From the IMG/VR virus record IMGVR_UViG_3300028844_007281, positions 1 through 26,449 of that record: a stretch of DNA of 26,449 nucleotides; one strand, written 5' to 3'. The stretch comes from a virus. The notes beneath the pieces are model-generated. The model saw nothing but the letters and a program-made list of their open reading frames with translations. It made no database searches and was not told the DNA's origin. The first letter of the stretch is position 1; each line of letters starts with the position of its first letter. Shown here piece after piece: positions 7,737 through 12,989 of the stretch. The position numbers and the translations under genes are program-made.

Positions 7737-8346
7737 ATCAGTTCATGTTATTGGAAATGGTGATTGGGTTCATCTCTATACTAGAAGAGAAAGAAAGGGA
7801 TTAAATCTTACATGTAATCTCGCACCGTTCCCTTATCCTAAAAATCATTATGCAACTTGTATTGTAGATTTTAAAATGATGAAGGCTATGACTGAAGGAA
7901 CAGTTGTTGTACCAGGTGAATGGGTACTTGGATATAGGCCAAAGGTTTGGATGGAGAAAAATCCAAATTTTCATTTATCTACAGCTAGACAAATTAAAGA
8001 ATTTTATTTAGATCTTCCTAAATATGCCGGCAACTATACTAACTTTAATTGTGGTCATATGGCAGTACATTATGCTGCAAATAAACTAAAGGCCGATAGA
8101 GTACATCTGTACGGATTCGATTCGATATTCGATTTTAATCTTCGTAGTGTTTCTGACTTTATCCTAAACTCTGACCGTGGAAATATGAATACTAATCGAT
8201 TAGCTACTAATTGGCGTTCTATTTGGTCTGAAATGTTTAAAGAATTTAAGAACACCGAATTTGTTTTACACCATGTTCATGACGAATTTAAGATTAAGGT
8301 TCCAGATAATGTACGTGCAGAAGTATATCCTAGAAAAAGAAATTAA
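7729..8346 (+). CDS. Putative sialyltransferase/DUF115-like glycan enzyme (205 aa)
   Basis: The protein begins with VHVIGNGDW (5-13), a Rossmann-type loop seen in bacterial sialyltransferase-like and DUF115 (MptE-like) proteins. HLYGFDSIFDF (126-136) matches the conserved yGxDs element of those families. Other conserved-looking features are NFNCGHMAVHYA (104-115) and a C-terminal EFVLHHVHDEF. It is soluble. As the last gene of the glycosyltransferase cluster it probably acts on the same product, but the exact family is uncertain and a sugar other than sialic acid is quite possible. It overlaps the previous gene by eight bases. The next promoter cassette starts shortly after its stop. Confidence 0.55.
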   Translation: MARSVHVIGNGDWVHLYTRRERKGLNLTCNLAPFPYPKNHYATCIVDFKMMKAMTEGTVVVPGEWVLGYRPKVWMEKNPNFHLSTARQIKEFYLDLPKYAGNYTNFNCGHMAVHYAANKLKADRVHLYGFDSIFDFNLRSVSDFILNSDRGNMNTNRLATNWRSIWSEMFKEFKNTEFVLHHVHDEFKIKVPDNVRAEVYPRKRN

Positions 8347-8360
8347 ATTAATTTTAGGGG

Positions 8361-8389
8361 TTTACATTCCTTCCAAATTGTGATAGAAT
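8361..8389 (+). promoter_or_regulatory. Sigma70-type promoter, cassette copy 2
   Basis: TTTACA (8361-8366), 17 bases, TAGAAT (8384-8389). A TTAGGGG stretch precedes the -35 box and the leader contains the same CAATTAGGAAGAGGAG as the cassettes at 1124 and 10095. It restarts transcription for the small-gene block after the glycan cluster. Confidence 0.82.
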
Positions 8390-8419
8390 AATATTAACAA
8401 TTAGGAAGAGGAGTTCCCT

Positions 8420-8593
8420 ATGTCATATCGTTACCAAGTTCTTGAGTCGGCTCTTATTAGCATTGCCAAAGATAGCTCTGATGAAAATATCAGATATCAA
8501 GTTTCCCGTCTAACCTCAGATGAAAGACGCAAACTCAATGGTTTGCTTTCTCTGGTTATGATTGAATCTTACGATCGTGAGATTGCAGCATGA
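8420..8593 (+). CDS. Small hypothetical protein (57 aa)
   Basis: This short gene follows the strong promoter and its AGGAAGAGGAG ribosome site; ATG 8420 is seven bases after it. The product is charged and predicted helical (a VSRLTSDERRKLNGLL stretch at 28-43 has an amphipathic pattern), with no membrane segment. The stop overlaps the next start (ATGA at 8590-8593), so the SWIM-like gene is probably coupled to it. Function is unknown. A promoter dedicated to such a small protein suggests high early expression. Confidence 0.7.
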   Translation: MSYRYQVLESALISIAKDSSDENIRYQVSRLTSDERRKLNGLLSLVMIESYDREIAA

Positions 8594-8790
8594 GCCACCC
8601 ATCCGAAATTGTAAATACTAAAGGTCACTGGGCTATTGGATTAGAGTGGCCAGTAACTGGTAGTAAGGGTAATAAATATTTTGTAGAAATGAATAATTAT
8701 GGATTCGACTGTAATTGTGTTGCATATCGTAAATGTAAACATATCAAACAGGTAGAGGCTTTATTCGATGATCCTAGTGACGGGGAATAG
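8590..8790 (+). CDS. SWIM-type zinc-binding small protein (66 aa)
   Basis: Residues 41-51 have the CxCx5CxH pattern (Cys41, Cys43, Cys49, His51) within YGFDCNCVAYRKCKHIKQV, matching the SWIM zinc finger fold that binds DNA or protein. The rest is a short beta-rich N-terminus with GHWAIGLEWPV. SWIM domains usually occur in larger recombination or ubiquitin-like proteins; here the domain is nearly the entire protein. It may act as an adaptor or inhibitor, but this is inference. It overlaps both neighbours in the operon. Confidence 0.72.
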   Translation: MSHPSEIVNTKGHWAIGLEWPVTGSKGNKYFVEMNNYGFDCNCVAYRKCKHIKQVEALFDDPSDGE

Positions 8791-9166
8791 ATCTAAGAAA
8801 CGACAAAATGTTTATAGAGCAGCAATCTTCGCTTGGAATTATCTAATGCCAAGAATATCTAAATGCGATGTTTATATAGAAATTAAAAAGCTAAAGGATG
8901 CACACGGATATTGTTTGGAACTAGATAAAAGAGAATATGAAATTGAAATTGATCAAAGACTAAAAGGTGATGATCTTATTACAACAGTCTTCCACGAAAT
9001 GATACATGTAAGACAGGGTGTAAGAAAACAATATCAAAATATTAATACTATTAACTATAAAACATATGATGAATATATGAAACTGCCATGGGAAATCGAG
9101 GCTTATGAATTACAGGAGGTTATGCTAAAAGAATGGAACAAGAAAAATATGAAATGTCTGAAGTAA
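8768..9166 (+). CDS. SprT-like zinc metalloprotease (132 aa)
   Basis: The zinc motif HEMIH (HExxH) is at residues 76-80, preceded by a hydrophobic helix (DLITTVF) and followed by VRQG. A PWEIEAYELQ segment near 114-123 could supply the third zinc ligand Glu, an arrangement seen in short SprT-like metallopeptidases of phages. The N-terminal part (KCDVYIEIKK) forms the edge strands. It is cytosolic. ATG 8768 follows GAGG by nine bases and overlaps the previous gene. Substrate is unknown. Its last codons lie within the 33-bp direct repeat (see 9133 and 9665). Confidence 0.77.
   Translation: MILVTGNRSKKRQNVYRAAIFAWNYLMPRISKCDVYIEIKKLKDAHGYCLELDKREYEIEIDQRLKGDDLITTVFHEMIHVRQGVRKQYQNINTINYKTYDEYMKLPWEIEAYELQEVMLKEWNKKNMKCLK
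9133..9165 (+). repeat. 33-bp direct repeat, copy A
   Basis: These bases are identical to 9665-9697. Copy A covers the last codons of the metalloprotease gene in one frame and the first 11 codons of the oxygenase in another. Confidence 0.95.
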
Positions 9167-9660
9167 ATCTCGAAGATTACCTTGTCCATTTAAACCTAGA
9201 GGTTAATAAAAAGCAATTAAAAAAAGAAATGCAATCTGTTAACTTATTAGAGTCTGAACAGTTTTCGAAAAATCCCTATAATACTGCTTGGAAAAAGGGG
9301 GTAATTCCTCAGTTTTGTACAGAGACATATCGCATAGTTTCTTTCCTGAAAAACATAACAAATACAGATCAAATTAATGCAGTGTATTATAAACAAGAGG
9401 CAAATAAAGAAATACTTCCTCATAGAGACACTGGGTGTCATACTTCATTGAATATTGTCTTATCTGAAAAATATATTCCTGTACGTTTTGAAAATACATT
9501 AATTAATTATAATTGTGCACTATTAAATGTTGGGATGTTTGACCATAGTGTTCCAGCATTTTCGGAATCCAGAAAGGTCGTAAGGTTTGTGTTTAAAGAT
9601 AAAAATTTAAATTATTATTTAATTAAAAATAAACTAAAACATTTAATAAAAGAAGGTTAA
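9133..9660 (+). CDS. 2-oxoglutarate/Fe(II)-dependent oxygenase-like protein (175 aa)
   Basis: The iron-binding triad is HxD (His97, Asp99, in LPHRDTGCHTSLNIVL) and His138 (in GMFDHSVPA), followed by SRKVVRFVF, whose Arg (147 or 151) would bind 2-oxoglutarate. The spacing resembles aspartyl/asparaginyl beta-hydroxylase-like proteins. It would hydroxylate a protein, nucleotide or small molecule. The first 11 residues (MEQEKYEMSEV) are identical to those of the 54-aa protein starting at 9665, because both starts lie in a perfect 33-bp direct repeat. The coding sequence is more AT-rich near its end than the neighbours. It overlaps the metalloprotease gene by 34 bases. Confidence 0.72.
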   Translation: MEQEKYEMSEVNLEDYLVHLNLEVNKKQLKKEMQSVNLLESEQFSKNPYNTAWKKGVIPQFCTETYRIVSFLKNITNTDQINAVYYKQEANKEILPHRDTGCHTSLNIVLSEKYIPVRFENTLINYNCALLNVGMFDHSVPAFSESRKVVRFVFKDKNLNYYLIKNKLKHLIKEG

Positions 9661-9664
9661 ATGG

Positions 9665-9697
9665 ATGGAACAAGAAAAATATGAAATGTCTGAAGTA
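9665..9697 (+). repeat. 33-bp direct repeat, copy B
   Basis: It is the second identical copy, 532 bases downstream of copy A. It covers the first 11 codons of the 54-aa coiled-coil gene. The frame used by the metalloprotease in copy A also ends here in a stop (TAG instead of TAA). Confidence 0.95.
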
Positions 9698-9829
9698 GAT
9701 ATTTTAAAGAAAAATGTATACGATTTGCAAAAACAGCTTCAATTGGCTTATCGTAGAATTGGTGAGCTAAGAGAAGCACTCGACATAGAAGTAGAAAAAA
9801 ATAAAAGGGAAACTGTATCTTGTATATAA
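9665..9829 (+). CDS. Small coiled-coil protein (54 aa)
   Basis: ATG 9665 opens a 54-codon frame ending at 9827-9829. Residues 12-45 have a heptad-like pattern (ILKKNVYDLQKQLQLAY... then IGELREALDIEVE), predicting a single coiled-coil helix. The N-terminus MEQEKYEMSEV equals that of the oxygenase upstream. It lacks a clear ribosome site of its own; AGAAGG lies just upstream at the end of the oxygenase gene. It overlaps the glutaredoxin start by 10 bases. Function is unknown; an oligomerising adaptor is possible. Confidence 0.62.
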   Translation: MEQEKYEMSEVDILKKNVYDLQKQLQLAYRRIGELREALDIEVEKNKRETVSCI

Positions 9830-10074
9830 TCTATTCAAAATCTGGGTGTATTTTTTGTGACGCAGCTATGGAACTTTTAGATAGTAAGGAAATCCCTTAT
9901 GAAGAGGTAAAGGTACCTGGTAATGATTATGCAGTTTCTTTGTTTAAAGAACATAATTTCAAAACTGTACCTCAGATCTTTGACGATGGTGGGAACCATA
10001 TTGGCGGTTACCAAGATCTAAAAAACCTTTTCGAGGAATGGCCAGATAATCCTGCAGAAGCAAAGGCTTTTTGA
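9820..10074 (+). CDS. grx: Glutaredoxin (84 aa, TTG start)
   Basis: It has the thioredoxin fold of a small glutaredoxin: a IIYSKSGCIFC N-terminus with the redox pair Cys10-x-x-Cys13, the cis-proline motif TVPQIF (49-54), and GGYQDL (62-67) for glutathione binding. Length matches typical phage and bacterial glutaredoxins. It may reduce the phage or host ribonucleotide reductase, though no reductase gene lies in this window. TTG 9820 follows AGGGAAAC and is needed to give the complete first strand. The gene is last in its operon before the next promoter. Confidence 0.9.
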   Translation: MYIIYSKSGCIFCDAAMELLDSKEIPYEEVKVPGNDYAVSLFKEHNFKTVPQIFDDGGNHIGGYQDLKNLFEEWPDNPAEAKAF

Positions 10075-10094
10075 AATAAAATGAAAAAAGGGGG

Positions 10095-10123
10095 TTTACA
10101 AACCTAAATTAGTATGGTATAAT
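10095..10123 (+). promoter_or_regulatory. Sigma70-type promoter, cassette copy 3
   Basis: TTTACA (10095-10100), 17 bases, TATAAT (10118-10123), with AAAAAAGGGGG before the -35 box. The leader and start context CAATTAGGAAGAGGAGCTTA are the same as in copy 1, so the two cassettes are close copies. Confidence 0.87.
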
Positions 10124-10154
10124 GTATATAACAATTAGGAAGAGGAGCTTAATT

Positions 10155-10463
10155 ATGTACAAGTTAGATAAAGGTTTGGTAGATTTCATTAACGCTCAAC
10201 GGGCTGAAGCTGAAGAATTCAGCAAGCAACCCGGATGTTTCATGGGCATGATGCCTGAAGCAACCGATTTGCAATACTGGGAGTCTCGTGTTCCTAGTGG
10301 TACTCTAAAAGAGTACAAGCGTCAGGAGCTGGTAGAGTCAGCTTACTATATTACTGCCGATCGTACGAGTAAGTCGTACGCCCGGTCTTTGGACTTTGCA
10401 AACTGGACTGATGAAAGGATCCAGCGTCATATCGATCGGATGTGTGAGAAGGAGGTAGCATAA
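10155..10463 (+). CDS. Hypothetical protein (102 aa)
   Basis: The true start is ATG 10155, after GGAAGAGGAG. The in-frame ATG at 10122 lies inside the -10 box of the promoter and cannot be transcribed from it. The protein has no membrane segment. It contains a GCFMGMMPEATDLQYWESRVP region and a Tyr/Arg-rich C-terminal half (AYYITADRTSKSYARSL), which looks globular and mostly helical. I recognise no family. It is the first gene of a three-gene unit leading into the tRNA cluster. Confidence 0.75.
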   Translation: MYKLDKGLVDFINAQRAEAEEFSKQPGCFMGMMPEATDLQYWESRVPSGTLKEYKRQELVESAYYITADRTSKSYARSLDFANWTDERIQRHIDRMCEKEVA

Positions 10464-10705
10464 TGGCTAAATGTAAAACTACTGAAATGTTTGGTTCAAT
10501 GTTTACTACCCATCCTATTACTGGATACGATGGGGAGGACGCAGATGGTCTATCAGAAATGTTTGATGTGTTAAGAGAAGATTATAAATCCAGTGGTAAA
10601 AAAGTTATTAATATTCAAACTTATTATAATAGTGGTTATAATAGTGCAACTGATCGTTATGAAGGTGAAAAGGAATTTGGTATTGAAGTAGAGTGGGTGT
10701 GGTAA
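10463..10705 (+). CDS. Small hypothetical protein (80 aa)
   Basis: GGAGGT eight bases upstream and an overlap with the previous stop (TAATG) support the start. The product is acidic, with a GYDGEDADGLSEMFDVL segment (21-37) and a Tyr/Asn-rich beta-looking half (NIQTYYNSGYNSATDRY). No catalytic motif or membrane segment is visible. Function is unknown. Confidence 0.68.
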   Translation: MAKCKTTEMFGSMFTTHPITGYDGEDADGLSEMFDVLREDYKSSGKKVINIQTYYNSGYNSATDRYEGEKEFGIEVEWVW

Positions 10706-10884
10706 TGACACCTGCAGAGTTACAAGACGCGCTGCCTTTACTCGGTCAGCTCCTCTTACTAGTAGTAATTGGCGCGCTTCTTGTAGGTTCTTTTTTTGCC
10801 ATTGTTGGCTTTATGTTTCGAAATGCATTATGGATTACAATGATATTAGGAGTTATAATTATCTTTATGAATATGGTTCCGTAG
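10705..10884 (+). CDS. Small two-pass membrane protein (59 aa)
   Basis: ATG 10705 overlaps the previous TAA (TAATG). A GTG at 10693 in the same frame would add four residues but lies within the upstream gene. Two hydrophobic segments, about 11-36 and 41-58, separated by FRNA, make a membrane hairpin. The C-terminus is short (NMVP). The stop codon at 10882-10884 lies inside the 5' acceptor arm of tRNA-Arg, so processing of the tRNA would remove the end of this reading frame from the mRNA. Function is unknown. Confidence 0.65.
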   Translation: MTPAELQDALPLLGQLLLLVVIGALLVGSFFAIVGFMFRNALWITMILGVIIIFMNMVP

Positions 10885-10951
10885 CTCAGCTGGATAGAGC
10901 AACAGCCTTCTAAGCTGTGGGTCGAGGGTTCGAATCCTTCCGGAATCGCCA
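10875..10951 (+). tRNA. tRNA-Arg(UCU)
   Basis: A full cloverleaf is present. The acceptor GGTTCCG pairs with CGGAATC (one G-U), the D stem is GCTC/GAGC, the anticodon stem ACAGC/GCTGT encloses CTTCTAA (anticodon TCT), the T arm is GAGGG-TTCGAAT-CCTTC, and CCA is encoded. It reads AGA, a codon frequent in this AT-rich genome. The 5' end overlaps the stop of the membrane-protein gene by 10 bases. Confidence 0.96.
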
Positions 10952-10954
10952 AAT

Positions 10955-11039
10955 GCCCGCGTGATGGAATAGGTAGACATAACGGACTTAAAATCCGTGG
11001 CCATATGGCGTGCCAGTTCGAGTCTGGCCGTGGGTACCA
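10955..11039 (+). tRNA. tRNA-Leu(UAA)
   Basis: It is a class II tRNA with a long variable arm (GGCCATATGGCGT region). The anticodon stem ACGGA/TCCGT encloses CTTAAAA (anticodon TAA), the T arm is GCCAG-TTCGAGT-CTGGC, the acceptor GCCCGCG pairs with CGTGGGT using G-U pairs, and CCA is encoded. It reads UUA, abundant in this genome. It lies three bases after tRNA-Arg, so the two are probably one transcript. Confidence 0.95.
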
Positions 11040-11048
11040 TATATAGTT

Positions 11049-11229
11049 AGTCGAACGAGTATAAACGTGGTTAAGCCTGCAACGACTCTAAAATTAAGAC
11101 GCAGGTGGGAATGGTCCGTTCGCCCTCATAAGAAAGGAACGCAATCGCATCCAGCATTTATAAGTTGGCTCTGCTAAATTTAAGGGTGATGCCTTAATAC
11201 ATCCGCGTGGGGCCAACGGTTAGCCCCAC
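11049..11229 (+). ncRNA. Structured spacer between tRNAs, possible noncoding RNA
   Basis: No coding frame of note lies in the 195 bases between tRNA-Leu and tRNA-Gly, but the segment is rich in local inverted repeats. These are AGTCG/CGACT (11049-11053 with 11083-11087), CCTGC/GCAGG (11076-11080 with 11101-11105), CGTTC/GAACG (11117-11121 with 11137-11141), TTAAGG/CCTTAA (11180-11185 with 11192-11197) and GTGGGGC/GCCCCAC (11207-11213 with 11223-11229). An alternative pairing GCATC/GATGC (11147-11151 with 11188-11192) would enclose the region between. T4 itself carries stable non-tRNA RNAs in its tRNA cluster. Neither a tmRNA, a tRNA nor a group I intron can be recognised. Structure is seen; function is inference. 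Confidence 0.4.
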
Positions 11230-11234
11230 ACCCT

Positions 11235-11308
11235 GCGGGTATAGTATAATGGTATTACAATCGCCTTCCAAGCCAAAGACATCGGTTCGATTCCGGTTAC
11301 CCGCTCCA
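11235..11308 (+). tRNA. tRNA-Gly(UCC) with imperfect anticodon stem
   Basis: The acceptor GCGGGTA/TACCCGC is perfect, the T arm is ATCGG-TTCGATT-CCGGT, the loop CTTCCAA carries anticodon TCC, and CCA is encoded. The anticodon stem reads ATCGC against GCCAA, which leaves two mismatches (27-43 A-A and 29-41 C-C), and the D stem has one U-U. The overall cloverleaf and length are still those of a tRNA-Gly. Confidence 0.88.
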
Positions 11309-11324
11309 TTTAAAATTATTTTAA

Positions 11325-11332
11325 TATAAATA
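11325..11332 (+). promoter_or_regulatory. T4-type late promoter TATAAATA
   Basis: TATAAATA is the exact late -10 consensus recognised through gp55/gp33/gp45 in T4-like phages. It lies 65 bases before the OMP-like gene at 11397. The start point would fall near 11338-11340, at the left arm of a hairpin (11338-11369). Confidence 0.65.
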
Positions 11333-11337
11333 TCCCT

Positions 11338-11369
11338 AAGGGATAGTACCAGTCGGTCTATCCTTTTTT
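11338..11369 (+). terminator. Rho-independent terminator after the tRNA cluster
   Basis: GGATAG (11341-11346) pairs with CTATCC (11358-11363) around an 11-base loop, followed by TTTTTT (11364-11369). The stem can be extended by AAG pairing with the first T residues. It would end the tRNA transcript. The hairpin would also be the 5' end of late mRNA from the promoter at 11325. Confidence 0.75.
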
Positions 11370-11396
11370 AACACAAATAGGAAAAGAATAAAAAAA

Positions 11397-11732
11397 ATGA
11401 AAAAACTAATGGTTGCACTCTTCGCGCTTGGTATGTCATCAAGTGCATTCGCTGAATCTTCAATTGAAACAACAGTTGGAGCTGAGCGTAATCTGGACAC
11501 AGAAATTAATAAACTCTTTTTTGGACCTTCAATCACGTCAGGTGATTTTACCCTTAGCACAACAGTAAATATGGTAGATACTACTGCAGACAATATGAAA
11601 TTTAATATGTCATCTGCAGATGTTGATCTTAATTATTCTGTAACACCTATCATTGACATCTATATGGAAAATGATCTGGACGCAGATTTTAAACAAACAG
11701 ATACAACTGTAGGTATTGCAGTTAAATTCTAA
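11397..11732 (+). CDS. Small secreted outer-membrane-like protein (111 aa)
   Basis: The Sec signal peptide MKKLMVALFALGMSSSAFA is followed by Glu20, with a typical A-x-A cleavage site. The mature 92 residues alternate polar and hydrophobic positions in short strands (LDTEINKLFFGPSIT, FTLSTTVNMVD, ADVDLNYSV, TDTTVGIAVKF). The chain ends in Phe, the C-terminal signature used by the Bam complex for outer-membrane beta barrels. It is short for a full barrel, so it may oligomerise or be a partial barrel or periplasmic beta protein. Phage-encoded outer-membrane proteins are known to alter receptor availability; that role here is inference. A late promoter lies upstream, and the AGGAAAAG ribosome site is somewhat distant. 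Confidence 0.72.
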   Translation: MKKLMVALFALGMSSSAFAESSIETTVGAERNLDTEINKLFFGPSITSGDFTLSTTVNMVDTTADNMKFNMSSADVDLNYSVTPIIDIYMENDLDADFKQTDTTVGIAVKF

Positions 11733-11745
11733 TTTAGGAGACCCA

Positions 11746-11889
11746 ATGTTAAAATGGTATGATTACGTGATGATAGGTATGTTTGCTTATCCAATAAGCC
11801 AGGGATTAATTCATAGTTTTTTCTGGGCCTTTTTAACTTGGGTCTTCTTTGTTCAATACATGAATGCAAGGAGAGATGGACATGTCTGA
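11746..11889 (+). CDS. Small membrane protein (47 aa)
   Basis: AGGAG lies eight bases before ATG 11746. The product has a hydrophobic, aromatic-rich core (VMIGMFAYPI, then LIHSFFWAFLTWVFFVQYM at 21-39), enough for one or two membrane passes, and ends in a basic ARRDGHV tail. The next gene starts eight bases before its stop. No family is recognised. Confidence 0.65.
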   Translation: MLKWYDYVMIGMFAYPISQGLIHSFFWAFLTWVFFVQYMNARRDGHV

Positions 11890-12145
11890 CGATTTTTTCG
11901 ATTTCGGATTTACAGCAGTAGATGAATCTGAATTACAAGCAGTGCAAGATGCGCAAAAAGCTGCAGGTGATGAAGCTGTTACTGCTAATGTTACTCAAGA
12001 AAAATTAGATAAACTATATAATGCTATCATACCTCTACTCAACAATCTTAAAAAGAACCCAGAAAAAGAATATATTCTGTGGCCTCAAAGGATTGAAAAG
12101 GTTGAGCAATTCGAATCTCACCTCCTTAAAATTTACAAATCATAG
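11882..12145 (+). CDS. Conserved T4-like marine-phage protein of unknown function (87 aa)
   Basis: The start is placed at ATG 11882, eight bases after AAGGAG; earlier in-frame ATGs at 11864 and 11876 lie before or against the ribosome site. The protein begins MSDDFFDFGFTAVDE and has a helical C-terminal half with LYNAIIPLLNNLKKNPEKEYILWPQRIEKVEQF. From memory, this pattern is widespread in marine T4-like phages, often annotated only as hypothetical. It is acidic and soluble. The exact role is unknown; wide conservation suggests a core function. Confidence 0.77.
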   Translation: MSDDFFDFGFTAVDESELQAVQDAQKAAGDEAVTANVTQEKLDKLYNAIIPLLNNLKKNPEKEYILWPQRIEKVEQFESHLLKIYKS

Positions 12146-12196
12146 AAAAAAATCACAACGTATTGATTTCGTTAGGAACTTTACGTCACTTTTTCC

Positions 12197-12225
12197 TGTA
12201 CATTTTCGTAAAAATAGTTTATAAT
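12197..12225 (+). promoter_or_regulatory. Sigma70-type promoter
   Basis: TGTACA (12197-12202), 17 bases, TATAAT (12220-12225). The leader has GGAAGAGGAG before ATG 12262. It is a diverged relative of the cassettes at 1124, 8361 and 10095, without the G run. Confidence 0.78.
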
Positions 12226-12261
12226 AGATCTATAAAATGGAAAAGGAAGAGGAGTCCTAAA

Positions 12262-12534
12262 ATGTTTTTAGAAAATCTTACAAAGCTTGAAAAGAATCTT
12301 TGGAACAGCCATGTTGAGTTTGTTGGTGTTGATCATGGTATGGCTGAAATGTATGCCGAAGATCGTAACGATGTTCTCGAAGTAAAGAGTCGTTTCAATA
12401 AAGGTCACATGGGTTCGCTTAAAAGCTTCATTGATCGCATGGATACACATCCACGTGAAGGTGTAGTAATGGCTTTCGTTTCTGATCTTGGTGAAGATTG
12501 GGTTCTTAAAAATCTTGGTTATGAGGTACGCTAA
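12262..12534 (+). CDS. Hypothetical protein (90 aa)
   Basis: ATG 12262 follows GGAAGAGGAGTCCTAAA, a strong ribosome site behind the promoter at 12197. The same frame is open upstream to 12163, but that part lies before the transcription start. The protein looks globular: a helical N-terminus (LENLTKLEKNLW), a central VEFVGVDHGMAEMYAEDR, a KGHMGSLKSFIDRM segment and an EDWVLKNLGYEVR end. No membrane segment or known motif is seen. It heads a run of small co-directional genes. Confidence 0.7.
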   Translation: MFLENLTKLEKNLWNSHVEFVGVDHGMAEMYAEDRNDVLEVKSRFNKGHMGSLKSFIDRMDTHPREGVVMAFVSDLGEDWVLKNLGYEVR

Positions 12535-12535
12535 T

Positions 12536-12742
12536 ATGGGTATGTCAAGTTACGTAATGGATATTGAAGAAAAGTTTGTTGATTTGATGGCTGATATCGC
12601 TATTGATTCAGAATCATTCCAAGAGTATTCAAGAAGAACAATCCGGCATCATAAGATGGTATCGCATTTAAATAGTGAAGAAATTTCTCATATCATTGAT
12701 AATGTTTGGTATGAAATGACTGTACAATTGGGAGCAAATTAA
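12536..12742 (+). CDS. Hypothetical protein (68 aa)
   Basis: I chose ATG 12536, nine bases after GAGG and directly behind the previous stop. Earlier in-frame starts lie within the previous gene. The product is helical, with an acidic YVMDIEEKFVDLMADIAID half and a His-rich centre (TIRHHKMVSHL). No motif is recognised. One base separates it from the following gene. Confidence 0.62.
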   Translation: MGMSSYVMDIEEKFVDLMADIAIDSESFQEYSRRTIRHHKMVSHLNSEEISHIIDNVWYEMTVQLGAN

Positions 12743-12743
12743 T

Positions 12744-12989
12744 ATGGCTATTGTTATTACTAAAGAGTCGACTTATGAAGAGCGTATGGATGCTATCCGC
12801 GCGGCATCAAAAAGGTTGGCTGCATTGAAGAAGCGTGAAGCTTACTACACTCGTCAAGAAGTTGAACCGAAAAAAGGTCAAGATCTAGATGAAAACTTTA
12901 ATCATTGGACAGATGCATCCAAGTATGCTGAGGAACATTATGGTGACAAGATGCGCGATACTATTGCTATGGATAACGATTGGAACTAG
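12744..12989 (+). CDS. Hypothetical protein, basic helical (81 aa)
   Basis: GGGAG lies ahead of ATG 12744. The first half is a Lys/Arg-rich helix (ERMDAIRAASKRLAALKKREAYYTR), the second half is acidic and Trp/Tyr-containing. No membrane segment. Its last 50 bases overlap the start of the secreted protein gene in another frame. Function is unknown. Confidence 0.65.
   Translation: MAIVITKESTYEERMDAIRAASKRLAALKKREAYYTRQEVEPKKGQDLDENFNHWTDASKYAEEHYGDKMRDTIAMDNDWN

Noticed and set aside
10122-10154. Upstream start (ATG 10122) for the 102-aa gene
   Set aside because: The codon lies in the -10 box of the promoter; the strong ribosome site serves ATG 10155.
10746-11040. Minus-strand open frames over the membrane-protein gene and tRNAs
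   Set aside because: They are antisense to tRNA genes; such frames with 'RLELARHMATDF'-like sequence are common tRNA artefacts.
11040-11234. Group I intron, tmRNA or an extra tRNA in the spacer between tRNAs
   Set aside because: No P7 pairing with a matching S element, no tag peptide frame with a tRNA-like end, and no T-arm consensus could be found. Kept only as a structured spacer.
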